Part shown: one piece after another, positions 40,570 through 51,552 of the stretch
Layout: every line of letters starts with the position of its first letter
Numbering within the stretch: position 1 is the first letter of the stretch
The notes under the pieces: model-generated
The model's database searches: none
Told to the model about the DNA's origin: nothing
The model's input: the letters and a program-made list of their open reading frames with translations, nothing else
Source of the DNA: Xanthostigma xanthostigma
Taxonomy: Eukaryota; Arthropoda; Insecta; Raphidioptera; Raphidiidae
Assembly: GCA_963575645.1 (NCBI GenBank)
Contig: OY754473.1
Location: forward strand, 5,208,001-5,272,000
Direction of reading: 5' to 3'
DNA length: 64,000 bases
Translations under genes and position numbers: made by a program

Positions 40570-41297
40570 CAGGGTGTCCCATTAAGAATGGGACATAGAA
40601 CAACCGCAGATTCTCCAATTCAAAAAAAAACGATTAAGCGAAATATGCTTAGATAAAATGTTACTCACTCTACCAGTGGCGTACGGCAGGAGTAAGTAAT
40701 GCTTGTACCCCTTCTAAATGTTACGCCGCTGTCTAAATTTTAATTTTGACTATAATTTTAATTTTTTTGATATTTTCTAAGTCAATAATGTACACTTGTT
40801 AGTTTGTTGTAAAGTCATTGGTTTTCGAGATATTCGCAGTTAAAGATAGATAGACATGTACTTTTTATTTGTATTATTATTAATAATATTCATTTTTACA
40901 ATTTTGTCTTAAAAAAACTGCGAATATTTCGAAAACCAATGACTTTACAACAAACTAACAAGTGTACATTATTGACTTAGAAAATATCAAAAAAATTATA
41001 ATTATAGTCAAAATTAAAATTTAGACAGCGGCGTAACATTTAGAAGGGGTACAAGCATTACTTACTCCTGCCGTACGCCACTGGTAGAGCATACTGAACT
41101 AATTTTTTTATTGTTAGGTGCATTTTATGATATTTAACAAGTATGCCGATTTGAGTAAAATTATACGGTGTATTAAAAAAATTATAGACATTAATAATTT
41201 TTCAGTTTTCAACTTCAAGCATATTTCGCTTAATCGTATTATTTTGAATTGAAGAATCTGCGGTTGTTCTATGTCCCATTCTTAATGGGACACCCTG
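40570..41297. mobile_element. Foldback element with a second foldback inside
   Basis: Outer ends CAGGGTGTCCCATTAAGAAT and ATTCTTAATGGGACACCCTG are exact inverted repeats with TA on both sides. The arms are about 98 and 208 nt because a second element (40668-41089) sits inside. TAAGCGAAATATGCTT is matched by AAGCATATTTCGCTTA. Confidence 0.88.
40668..41089. mobile_element. Inner foldback MITE, nested
   Basis: CTCTACCAGTGGCGTACGGC faces GCCGTACGCCACTGGTAGAG. Almost the whole 422 bp is palindromic, meeting around 40880. No coding. Confidence 0.85.
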
Positions 41298-41334
41298 TAT
41301 ATACAAATTTTTAATCTAAATATTTATTTTTCGA

Positions 41335-41655
41335 GAATCGCGCGGCTATTCTTGTTTGGTTGAACGCGCTAATCTCAGGAACTAGTGGTTCGAATTGAAT
41401 TTTTTTTTTTGTTGGGTAGCCCATTTATCGAGGAAGGCTATAGGCAATATAATTTCACGTTACGACTAATAAGAGCGGAGTATCAATAAAAAATGTTGCA
41501 AAATTGTCCGTCCGACAAAAACTTTTGAACGGTAACTCCGATCATCATGAAATTTGGACACAACATTCACCTCGGTAAATTAAGATGAACGTGCGTACTC
41601 ATGTCCCTCCCCTCGCCAATCTTTTTTTTTTAAACCGGGCTGAACCGCTAGTTTA
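41335..41655 (-). repeat. Family I copy
   Basis: Reverse complement of the 8371-8715 repeat: CCCATTTATCGAGGAAGGCT, CGGTAACTCCGATCATCATG and GGGCTGAACCGCTAGTTTAT. Confidence 0.7.
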
Positions 41656-42720
41656 TTATAAAAGAATAATAAATATAAAAAATCTTTAAGAACTGTCTAT
41701 GAAATAGTAGGATTTCTAGGACAAGTTGAATAGTCTATGACAGCAGTAAAATAGGGAGTGTCGCTTTCAACGCCCTTATTAAACACCCCCTGTAGGCCCA
41801 CTAAAACCAACCCGCTGACCTATATTAGATGTACGTGTTGACATTCAGACATCCATCAACGATCCACTCTCAACAGTCCAGTTTGTCTTTAGCTAGTACC
41901 GTAAAATAATTTATTCGCAGTAAATAATAATAAAAATAAACTAAACTAACTACATTCGTTTATAAATATTGCGATTTTATATAATACTAATATCACTTAT
42001 GTATATAGTCGTGGCTAAACGGAAAACATATCGATAAATATTTGAAGTGGAGCTTTGATAGCGATTAAAACAGGACACGTGACGCGAAACAACGAAAAAG
42101 CGACATAACAGAGATAAACAGATTGAGAAAGAAAATATTGAGCGCCGTTAGCAACAGTCACGGTTATTTGGGCCTATTACCAATTAATATTTTCAAGAGA
42201 CATTTCTATAGCGAAGGTACGATAAAGCGACAATAGAGAAATAGAGTGAGAAAAAAACCGTACTCTGACGCACTATTTATGAAACGCACAACGCATTTGT
42301 TTAACAACGCCATCTATGGTTGTCTAGGCAAAGTAATCAAGAAGTTTCACTTCTATCGTGTTGTTTCATTACTCTCTCTTTTTTAACTCTGTTTTGTGTG
42401 TAAGCGTTTCGACTTGAAATGCATTAAATTAAATATGCATCGATGAATAAAAAGTCGACCGATGACGGGAAGATGCATCGATAGTTTGATCAACATATTT
42501 AATCGTTATTTATCATAAACACGACGATTAACGTTTTTACTTTTTGAGTCACAGATGTAATCGATGAACAATTTCCCCAGAAACAATTGACACTAAAGGT
42601 TTTAGTTGTTGGGCGTCTGTAATCTACAAAAATTCAAAAACAATTGAACGCATAGTGAATTGTATTTCTCTTTTTTTTTTTCAGATTCCGACTCGGTGAA
42701 TCGAACGATATCAGAGCAGT

Positions 42721-42807
42721 ATGGGCTCGACGAAAACGAGAGACTCGGGCTGCTGCAGTGTAAACTTCTTAAAATACGTTATTCACGTTTTTAATATTAT
42801 TTTTTTG
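42721..42807 (+). CDS. Tetraspanin exon 1
   Basis: 29 codons, MGSTKTRDSGCC then start of the first membrane helix; donor GTGAGT at 42808. The 5' UTR probably begins an exon at 42685 after a T-rich acceptor, so a non-coding first exon lies further upstream. Confidence 0.88.
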
Positions 42808-45010
42808 GTGAGTAATTTTTTTTTGTTTTTGAGGCGTCCCGATTGTGCTGTATTAAGTTTCTAGGTTACTTAAAAATTCCTTTTACAAGTAAAATCATTT
42901 ACCGTAAGCAGGATTGCGCTGTCGAGAAGTATTCCGGGCCCTGAGAAGACGCTCCGAGACTTTCAACCAATTATATCCATCATGATCTCCAGCCCACAGA
43001 AATCTTTTCCTCGTTCTCGTCGACCTAACCCCAATTCAAAAAAAAAGACGGGTTGCACTCCGGGAGTGCCGGCAGAAGTGAAAACTTGAATATTAACGTT
43101 TTAATTTTTTGCATTTAGAAGCATTGTTTATTTATTGGCAACACTTGTAAATAAAATGGTTTGTATCATAGATTGCATTTTTATGTACGATATTTCAACG
43201 CTAGATGTCTAACGTTGTATAAAAAATAAAATGGTTTGTATCATAGATTGCATTTTTATGTACGATATTTCAACGCTAGATGTCTAACGTTGTATAAAAA
43301 GTATCTGGCAATTACTATCACTTAGAGAGTCTCACCCAGTTCTTACTTTTCCTGACGCGAGTTTAACATTTTTTACCCATTACAAAAAAAGTGTACAACG
43401 CCGCTAAAAAAGTTTTCACTTCAAAAAAAAAAAAAATTAACGGTGAATTAAAACTTGTCCAAAAAAAATGTAACAGAAATTTTTTTTTTCAGTTTGCCGG
43501 AGCTACGGTCTTAGCAGTTGGTATTTGGAGCATAGTGGACCGTCATCAGTATGTTTCGCTTCTACCGAGTATTACCTACGCTCTAACGTCTTACGTACTC
43601 GTCGTCGCCGGAGCGTTGGTGTTCTGCGTGGCGATTATCGGATGCTGCGCGGTTTGGAAAGAACAGCGGTGTAAAATTTTATGCGTAAGATATAATATTT
43701 TCTTTCGTACAAACTTATACACTTACTGTTCGCAGTTTAGTCGACTCTCTTAAAGAATAATGAATTTTTTTTGATCGCAAATATTCTATTGTGAGAATTA
43801 ATAAAAACTTAATGTCAAAATACCGAAAATTTGTTTTTTTCATTTCAGTACACGTTTCTTCTACTTTTGATATTTCTGCTGGAAGCGATGGTTGGAATTC
43901 TAGCGTATATTTATGCTGAACAAGTCGACCACGAATTACAGCAAAGTCTAAACAACACGTTTTTGGAAAATTATAAAATCGATGCCGAGAAAACAGAAGC
44001 CATCGATCAAATGCAACAAGAGGTAATTATCACGAGCCCGTTTGTATAAAACAAAAATCCAATTCATTTGTTTTTGTGGTAACGTTTCATTTGTTTTACT
44101 TTTTCTGCGTCATTATAAAGAATAAGGCAATCGACTCAATGCAATGGGATTGATCACAATCTCTTTTCACAAAATAGGAAGCAAATAGCTCATTTTCATT
44201 TATTTTGTTAGCAAAAGTTTCGTTTGTTTTAAGTTCTTTACTTGTTGCTATATTCAGACAAAGCTTGCAATTGTTTCAGTATTTAAACCGTCGTTTTGTT
44301 TGTTGAATATTGTATGATTTTACATAAATAATTAAATAAACACTGCTATTTTAGATTATTCCGAAAGCATATAAGAAAGTTTCTTCACTTTTAGATTGTG
44401 CAGGTACACCTATGTATTGCGTATTATCCAATGATATTACATAATGCATGTGATTGCATTAAAACTAACCTAAAAAATACCTCGATGTGTTTCAGTTTAA
44501 ATGTTGTGGGGCAATTCGATCTGAAGATTGGGCGTTCAGCCGATGGAGAAAAGAAAATATGACTGCGATAAACTTAGTTCCAGACTCTTGTTGTAAAACA
44601 CAGTCTTTTCAGTGCGGTCGTCGAACGCATCCTAGCAACATTAACGATAATGTAAGTTGACGTCATAATTCTTAATTCTAATCTTTTGTAGCCATTTAAA
44701 ATTACGGGAGTATTTGACAATTGGGATTTGAAATTAGCCGAGCGCGTGGCAATGCTGTTCCAGTTCTGTTATGTTTTGTTTGCATCGGTTTGAATTCAAG
44801 AAGTTTTACTTCAAAAATAATAAATTGAAACTTTGTATTGGTCTTAATTGACGTTCTTATTTTCAGGGCTGCTTATCGAAGATGACAGAGCACATAAAGA
44901 GTCATCTTATAATCGTCGGCGCAATCGGACTTGGCTTTTGTTTGATACAAGTGTTCGGAATGATCTTCTCTTGCTGTCTGTACATCAAATTGAAACACTT
45001 CAGCGACTGA
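42721..45010 (+). CDS. Tetraspanin, CD151/TSPAN11-like
   Basis: Five coding exons: 42721-42807, 43493-43684, 43849-44022, 44496-44651 and 44867-45010; all junctions are phase 0, giving 250 residues. Four membrane helices: about 18-43, 55-77, 90-115 and 218-242. The large outer loop has the tetraspanin signature CCG (154-156), PDSCC (180-184) and a further Cys pair, six Cys in all with C191 and the GCLSK cysteine. N-glycosylation sequons NNT and NMT lie in the loop. PDSCCKT, a later GCxxK and the VFGMIFSCCLY helix are closest to vertebrate CD151. Tetraspanins organise membrane proteins such as integrins. Start chosen because MGSTKTRDSGCCSVNFLKY gives the usual short cytoplasmic start with palmitoylatable Cys. 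AATAAA is at 45112. Confidence 0.93.
42808..43492. repeat. Tetraspanin intron 1 with a 75-bp direct duplication
   Basis: ATAAAATGGTTTGTATCATA begins two almost identical copies of a 75-bp unit at 43151 and 43226. The rest of the intron is unremarkable. Confidence 0.85.
43493..43684 (+). CDS. Tetraspanin exon 2
   Basis: 64 codons: rest of helix 1 (FAGATVLAVGIWS), small outer loop, helix 2 and the CCAVWKEQRCKILC inner loop. Acceptor TTTTTTTTTCAG; donor GTAAGA. Confidence 0.93.
43849..44022 (+). CDS. Tetraspanin exon 3
   Basis: 58 codons: helix 3 (YTFLLLLIFLLEAMVGILAY) and the first part of the large outer loop to DQMQQE. Donor GTAATT. Confidence 0.93.
44496..44651 (+). CDS. Tetraspanin exon 4
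   Basis: 52 codons with FKCCG, WAFSRW, the NMT sequon, PDSCCKT and CGRRTHPSN. Acceptor GTGTTTCAG; donor GTAAGT. Confidence 0.93.
44867..45010 (+). CDS. Tetraspanin exon 5
   Basis: 47 codons and TGA: GCLSKMTEHIKSHL, helix 4 and the short tail KLKHFSD. Acceptor ATTTTCAG. Confidence 0.93.
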   Translation, partial: GCLSKMTEHIKSHLIIVGAIGLGFCLIQVFGMIFSCCLYIKLKHFSD

Positions 45011-46701
45011 CAACAGAATCTGTCGTCCGAGAGCTGCGATGTTCACGGTAACGTACCCGTTTGTAAATACGATCAATCGACTAGTACTTTAGAGGAAACG
45101 TGTCATTTGTAAATAAATCTAAGACTCGTTAACACTGTCTTGAATGGATTGGTTTGCCGTGTCGTTTTTTTACCATACCTGCTGTGGCGCATACCATTTA
45201 CGGTAAAGTCATCGATTCGGTCACTTTTGACATTCAATTTTATCAACAGCAGTGTACGATAAAAAAATACATATATCAACTTCAGGTGATTCGAATGGTT
45301 TATCCACGATGTCATAACCAGGAGAATCAGCTCGAGCGTAACAGTGGACCGATATCAGTCGCATGAATCAATATTACAAATCGCCACTGATTTTGCAAAA
45401 CGAGTTTAAATACGTTTTCATAAATATTATTTAACCGATTGTCAATGTATTACATTTTGAGGTTATGTAAACGCGAAACAATTCATAACCCTACTTAAAT
45501 TCGACAATCTTTTGTTTTGCAATCAGAAAACAAATGATTGATGTTCAAGCTATTCAAAATGACGGAAGTTTATCACAACTAATTAAAAAATAATCAATAC
45601 ACATGGGAATTGTCGGTTATTTCTTTTAAAGCAATGAGATCATAAATGAAACTAAGATGAATTTTAAATTAATTCCAGTGTGATTAAGAAATTATAGTGT
45701 TTTCAAGGTTACCGCAGGTTAATTATTACCGCTAGATGTCAGCTTGGTAGTTTTTAGCATCAACCCGTGAACCGTTCATTCATTTTGTTTATGTAAACTT
45801 GTTTAATTAACCATAAAAATACCATAAATACATGTAGAAATATATTTATTTTTATATTATTAATATTAACAAAACGATAGTACAAAAAATAAATAAAAAA
45901 GATCACAATCTATATTATATTGTTTCAGTGTTTCTTTTTTTTTTTAATTACAGAAGAATATTTATTATCGGAATACCGATAAAATAACAATATTTTTAAT
46001 CTTGTATATTATCTGGAAATGTAGCTTAAATTCGCACAACAAAATTGAGTGTTTTAATTATATTAAATGTTTAAAAAAGTAAACATTAAATTTAAAATTT
46101 GACTAGATAGAAACTTAAAATTAATTGTATGATCTATTTTTGTATTTTAAAAAGTTAAAAAATATATATAATCAGTGTTTAAAATCTGCTATATTTTCAA
46201 TTACAGTACTCCGCCTTTAACCCGATGCTCAATTATCCGATAAAAATCGCCGTTTTTTTTAAATTAGGTACATGACCGCAGTCGGTAACTGAACCGTCAG
46301 TCATGCGCAGTAGCTAAAACGTAACTGTGCCTGTTTTGGAACAAGTTTTAGTTACTGCGCATGACTGACGGTTCAGTTACCGTTCGCAGAGAGGTTGAAA
46401 CATTTCTCAACAAGGTAATCGCTATGAAATATGTATCATCACTTAATTTGTGATGGTGGATTAATGACAAAGTATTGTAAGTACTTAACTTTTGTGCTCT
46501 TCCAATAAAAACTAGTATTTTCGACAAATGGCATGACGTTAAAAAAAAATTATAACCGTTTAAAACAAATGGCGTTTTAAAAAATCGATAAACGAAACAA
46601 TAATAGATGAATAGCGTTTAAATAAAACGATAGACGTTTCAAACAAAGTGAATAACGTTTTTTATCTAATCTGTATTGATTCTGTGTTGTAATTCATTGT
46701 A
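45011..46701. other. Tetraspanin 3' UTR and intergenic DNA
   Basis: AATAAA at 45112-45117 is the likely poly(A) signal. Near 46205 there is a lone Tigger-like end (TACAGTACTCCGCCTTTAAC). At 46270-46390 a 115-bp foldback pairs CGGTAACTGAACCGTCAGTC with its complement. The remainder is A+T-rich with nothing recognised. Confidence 0.55.
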
Positions 46702-47965
46702 CCGTAAAATGGGGTGACTTTGACCACTGGGGTGAAGTTGACCAAAAACTAAAAAAATGTTTCAGTGCTAAATACTTTCCGTATTGATATAATTATTCGG
46801 AAGTTTTATTGCTTAAATATTAAGCTAATATATTGTCAAAAGTTTTCATGTAAACAAAATGTTTTAATTTTTATCTATACATGATACATACGAAGCCAAA
46901 GTCATATATGAAAGTTAATGAAAATTCGTAGTGCTCAAACTATCATTAATATTTGCAAAACCAGAAACTTTACGACTAATATGTTTCGTTATTTTAATAA
47001 CGTGATTTTTCTGTGTCAACACTTTATTATCATATTTTACATAACTTTAATAACTGGATCGCAGTATTCTAAATATTCAACTTTGACAATATTTTTACGA
47101 TTTTGGGGTTAACTTGACCGCCTGGGTGAAGTTGACTAGCTTGCAGAGTCTTGCAAAAACTTGCAGTCTTGTGTGTCTGTACTGTTCTAGCAACGCGGTT
47201 TGTTCTGATGAATGAATGTGAGTGGTTGTAAAATTGAGTTCGTAATTATTTAAAAGTGTAAATTGACGATATGCCGAGAATATATTTAGGTGCTCGAGTT
47301 TTTAAAGATTATAGTGAAGAAACATTAGAAAAATGCTTAGAAGAGGTTTTAGAAGGAAAGATAAGTGCAACTCAGGCTTCTAAAAAAATATTAATAAATA
47401 CCTACATATTAATTAATATTAATTGTACGAACCCAAAACCGGTCGCAGAGGGGAATTTTTGTTTAATTTGGACCTTTCGGCGTTTAATTTTAGCTAAAAT
47501 GTTTTTTTATATTTGAAAGTAGTTTTAGTGATATTTATATACATTTTTGTTGACGTAAACTGCTTAATTTCAATCTGATTTAAAGTAAACTGTTTAATTT
47601 CTACTTTTTTGCATTATTTAGGTTGTTCGGACTTTAATGTTCGTTTTTTTTTTTTAAATAAATGTTTCATAAAATGTTCTTTTCATATTCCTGTGGACAA
47701 ACTAACCCCAACTAGCTAAAATAAACAATTAGAATGAAAATTAAAGCTGTGGTCAACTTCACCCCATTTGGGGTGAAGTTGACTATTACGCCATTTTATT
47801 TTTTTTCTTGATAATGGTAAACAAACTAAAGATACTACTTTCCCTTAACGCTAGTACTACCTAATACCCATATTGTCAAAAAACAATATCCCTGAATTTT
47901 TGTAGTCTTCACATAGAAATTTTAGTTCAAACCTGAAAATTGGTCAAAGTCACCCCATTTTACGG
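46702..47965 (+). mobile_element. pogo/Tigger-type transposon, internally deleted
   Basis: Both ends read inward CCGTAAAATGGGGTGACTTT (about 25 bp identical), with TA on each side. GGGGTGAAGTTGAC motifs recur below both ends, probably binding sites for the transposase. The only coding part is a Psq-domain frame at 47271. Confidence 0.88.
47271..47516 (+). CDS. Psq-domain N-terminus of pogo-type transposase
   Basis: 81 codons, ATG to stop. Residues 1-40 (MPRIYLGARVFKDYSEETLE, then CLEEVLEGKISATQASKK) match the helix-turn-helix start of pogo/Tigger and Psq proteins: charged helix, GKIS turn, A-ASKK recognition start. The second half and the DDE nuclease are gone; the last 40 codons look like run-on into unrelated sequence. 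It could bind the element ends but not cut. Confidence 0.6.
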   Translation: MPRIYLGARVFKDYSEETLEKCLEEVLEGKISATQASKKILINTYILININCTNPKPVAEGNFCLIWTFRRLILAKMFFYI

Positions 47966-48318
47966 TACTTCGAAGATGATAGAACAGAAGATCGTCCTGT
48001 GAAGACAATGCAACGATGCACCAGCCCAGAATAGCTGTTAGCGAACGAGAAATAGATAACCATTCCCAAGTATCGATATCTATGTGCTCGATCTGAAATT
48101 ACACATTTTTTTTTTTTAAATAAAATTGGAATTTAATATTGACTTAGCAAATTTCAATAATGTTTATTTTAATGACCGTTAATTTAAAATTCATTGGCTT
48201 TGTTTACGCGAAGGTGTTATTCCTGACAGCTGATTTGATTTATAAAGTGTTTGAGGTTAGGTGTTCTGATTGTGTCAGATCTGGAGCATGCGCACACAGT
48301 TCTTAGTTAAATGTGCGA

Positions 48319-48324
48319 TTTATT
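48319..48324 (-). terminator. Possible poly(A) signal of TMEM237
   Basis: AATAAA on the minus strand, about 370 nt after the stop at 48694. Confidence 0.35.
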
Positions 48325-48693
48325 AAGGCGTATTTACGCACAAAAAAATCGGTGTTAAGATAGTTCTTAACACTTTCAAGGTTAACTTAGACCTTCGCGT
48401 AAACAGAATAATTGAAAACGTTCCACCCATGACTACATCATAGAGCCTTGATTTCCTAAAATAGCTGCACCGTAATATGATGGTGAATGACGTAACAAAA
48501 GACGTTTGCATAGAAGTAAACGGACGCCGCTTTTTTACGTTACGGCAATTTTCGTTACTTCATTCACAGTTATATTGCGGCCGTTATCTTACGAAACCAA
48601 GGCTTAATAAACTATGTGACGTTATTTTTGTTAGATCTACGCATGTGCGACTTTTTTTAAAATCCAACTTTCGTACGTATTACAAAAAGTGTA

Positions 48694-48877
48694 TCATAGT
48701 CTGTTTACCGTTTCGTTGGTGCTAGCGTTTCCGTGAAATTTGCTGATATGTTCGTCTCGGCTCGTTGCAAAAAGGGTCAGTACCATTGTCAAAAAGTAGA
48801 CAGGAATGACTAAAAAGCTCAACCGATATTTCAACAGATCTTCTATGTGGTTGAAATCCAAATGAGACACATCAAAT
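48694..48877 (-). CDS. TMEM237: TMEM237 exon 3
   Basis: Acceptor TTTCTGTCCAG; A completes the split Arg codon, then FDVSHLDFNHIEDLL, a membrane helix and HGNASTNETVNRL with TGA. ACG/GTAAAC shortly before the stop could be a donor to another exon. Confidence 0.75.
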
Positions 48878-51552
48878 CTGGACAGAAAACGATATTGTCT
48901 CATTCGCTATATGCACAGAGCAACCAAGCATGTTAAAAAGGAGCGTTCAGATTCGTTTCTTTATAATAGTATAAAGAGTTACAATGATTACTTAGTGAGG
49001 GGGAAAATATTTCAAGATATATATTGTACTGTACCTACTTAATGAAAACAAAAAAGAAATAAAAATTTTTTATTATTATTATTTATTTCTGAGATGCTTT
49101 TCCAAATATCTTTTCTCCGTCAGAATTTCAAAGAAGCCAGTCTAGTATAATACGCGCCACGGATCTAAAAGGTTCGGAAGTTAGTCACAAACAGCGTCGC
49201 AAAGGCACATTTTAGGCCGTTAAGACTCCCACCACCTCTCAGCTACCTGCACGGAACGTGCGCTCGTCGGTGATTGGCCGTGATCGCTCGTTGCCTTTGT
49301 CACTTGTCTCTTTCCTGCTTTAAAGTACAGTCGAGTACGCTATTGTCAAGTTGTTATTGTTACTTTAGTTTTGTTGAGTTGCGAGTTTGTAGTTTTTCAA
49401 CAGACTGTACAAGCGCAAGCCCGCATACGCATCTAACTTCCGAACCTTTTAGATTCGTGGCGAGTATTATAATTATTCGAATGTCAAATGCTACAAGTCA
49501 CTGCACTTAGGGGATTATCTTGTATCTAAGATACTTATTGTATCTTGGGAACTAACCTTAATTTAGAAAAAATTGGTTGTCTGTAAAGTCGGTTTACGGA
49601 CGATAGTTTTACGTGATAACGTATTCCGTAATACATAACCTAAATTCTACATATAATAATTATAATAATTCGAATCTATGATATTGCATCTTTCGCTTCA
49701 AATTTAGGTTAATTTTATTTATTAAATTACTCACCACCTATAAAAATAATTTTTTTTATTAACTTTCTTTCTTTCGTATTTATTTAAGTCTCAAAGATTA
49801 ACTGTCATACTATTTATAAAACAATTGTTTCACTGTTTATATAAAATTCCAAAACCTACTTACAATATTTAAGTATTTTCATACGTCAAAAAATTGATTT
49901 TTATAATGATAAAATTTGTAAGAAAACGATTTTTTCGAGAGATGAGACCTAGCTAAAACGATTTTTTGCCCCCCAAAATCCCTTTTCAGTAAATTTCATC
50001 CAAATCGTTAGGGCCGTTTTCGAGAAAAGCACGCACAGGGTCAGGCGGAACGTTACAAACGTTACACTTTTTCGTGCATGCAGCCGGTGTTTTATCAATT
50101 TATAAGATTGGTGATTCATCAATTTATAAGACGTTATCACGTCAAAAACTATCTTTTTTTTAGATACATTCATACAAAATATCTGGTACTTTTTTGAGAA
50201 ATCGACTGTTTAGTATCTTGTATCTAGAAACTTTTCTGGACTTACCTATCGAATACCGATACGAGACAAATGGCAGTCAGAAAATAAAAAATGGAGTAGT
50301 AGATTTGGTTGAAAGACGCAAACACCTCTATGTATGGACCTGTGTACATATCGGTTGCTAGAACTGCTATAATGTGAGCTAAGGCGAGGCCGCCCAATAA
50401 ACCGTGACAAACGCTCGTAAACGGAATCCAACACTTCTGTACACTGACAGCTACTTCCACCGGCGTACAATTCCAGAAACTGAAACAAACGAATTGAGAT
50501 AACGATATGTCTTGTTCATTTTCGAGATCGGACATCAAAACCGATACCCGCTTTTTATTTGTGGTTAAACCGACTCCGGGTACAGCGTTTAATTTTTACT
50601 AGAAAGTAAACCGAACCTACTTCCTAATTCCTCTGGGCTGATTAATTTCGAAATTAGCAGCGCCGTTGTGTAGGAATTCATTTCTAGGCGTAGCTTGGAA
50701 ACAATCGTTTTTCTGAACGTATATTTTATCCGACGCGATCGGTAAATTTCTCTGAGGTGACTTTTCAATGTAGGCATGCACTCGTATAGGCTCTTCAAAC
50801 ACGTCGTCTTGTAGATCTTCGAGAGCGACCGCTATGTCGCTGTTCGCTTCGTATCCGTCGTTGTGGAAACTTCGGTCGCGTTTCGATTTATTCGAACGGT
50901 CTCTTTTGCTTCTCTTATATTTTCTTGTTTTCGACCTGCCGCTACTTTCGTCTCGAGGTTTCGGTTTTGCCACTTTCATTTTGCCCCTTATCTCAAGATC
51001 CCCTCCCGTTTTGTATATTTTGCTGCCCAGCTCTCGAATACCTTTTCCTTTGACGTCGGCGTGTATTTTCAAAGCTTCGAAGTCACCTTTTCCACGTTTT
51101 GCCCTGTCGATCGGAGACAAAACTTGAAGCTGTCCCGTTAAATCGGTTTTGTCAGCGTTCTCATCCTCGTAGAAAGTTAAACTTTGAGGACGGGATTCTC
51201 TGAAATGTGGGTATCTTTGTTGATCGCTGCACATCTCTTTTTCTATCAAGTGTAATATGCCTTCTTCGATTTGCGCTTCTAGTGAAATTTGACCCTCGAT
51301 TGACATATCGCGGGACATTGGATAAACATCGTGAACAGTCGATGAAACACTTCCATTTTTGTCACTCGGTTCACTCGATTTACTTTTAATTTCAATATCT
51401 TGATCTTTATTTTTTAAATTTTGCGCTTTACTTTCCTCGAATATTTGGTCTTTATTTTTTATTTTTTTGTTTTGACTCTCCTCGATTTTCCGTTTTTTTT
51501 GCTTGTCAGTTTTTTTTCTGTTGCTTTCTTTTTTAATCATTGTTTTTATCAC
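48694..51552 (-). CDS. TMEM237: TMEM237 (ciliary transition-zone membrane protein)
   Basis: Three exons on the minus strand: 51552-50621, 50479-50246 and 48877-48694; phases 2 and 2 join exactly, giving 449 residues. Residues 1-310 are a charged, probably disordered, Lys/Glu/Arg-rich region; VYVQKNDCF near its end resembles the conserved segment before the membrane part. Helices lie about 331-351, 367-388 and 405-428, with the family motif VSVFDR at the exon 2/3 boundary. TMEM237 acts in the transition zone of cilia; human loss causes Joubert syndrome. In insects it should matter in sensory neurons and sperm. Vertebrate relatives have a fourth helix, not seen here. The gene is divergent from the RD-protein gene and tail-to-tail with the tetraspanin. 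Confidence 0.8.
49148..49470 (+). mobile_element. Family A MITE, copy 6, in TMEM237 intron 2
   Basis: Starts TACGCGCCACGGATCTAAAA, ends TTTTAGATTCGTGGCGAGTA, flanked by TATAA/TTATAA. Confidence 0.9.
49566..50148 (+). mobile_element. Family B MITE, copy 4 (long form), in TMEM237 intron 2
   Basis: Starts AAAAAATTGGTTGTCTGTAA, ends GACGTTATCACGTCAAAAAC. It is the inverted long-form partner of 23236-23818. It ends about 100 bp from the TMEM237 exon 2 donor. Confidence 0.88.
50246..50479 (-). CDS. TMEM237: TMEM237 exon 2
   Basis: Acceptor GTTTGTTTCAG; donor AG/GTAAGT. It encodes FWNCTPVEVAVSVQKCW, helix 1 (FTSVCHGLLGGLALAHIIAV), the TDMYTGPYIEVFASF loop and helix 2 ending AICLVSVFDR. Confidence 0.85.
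   Translation of the reverse strand, partial: FLELYAGGSSCQCTEVLDSVYERLSRFIGRPRLSSHYSSSSNRYVHRSIHRGVCVFQPNLLLHFLFSDCHLSRIGIR
50621..51552 (-). CDS. TMEM237: TMEM237 exon 1
   Basis: 310 codons plus two bases; start MIKTMIKKESNRKK. Donor GAA/GTAGGT; read-through past it would stop at the next TAG. A later start at Met5 is possible. Low-complexity Lys/Glu and RSKRDRS repeats dominate. Confidence 0.78.

Larger units (their letters stand above)
35439..42720. other. Repeat-rich interval between sorting nexin and tetraspanin genes
   Basis: Elements are listed separately. Stretches with nothing recognised: 35760-36790, 36975-37745, 37975-38545, 39325-39710, 40030-40560 and 41660-42680. The sequence ACAATAGATGGCGCAGTAAT (35843) has an AGATGGCGC CTCF-like core. 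The tetraspanin 5' UTR may begin at the acceptor before 42685 (TTTTTTTTTTTCAG). Confidence 0.5.
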
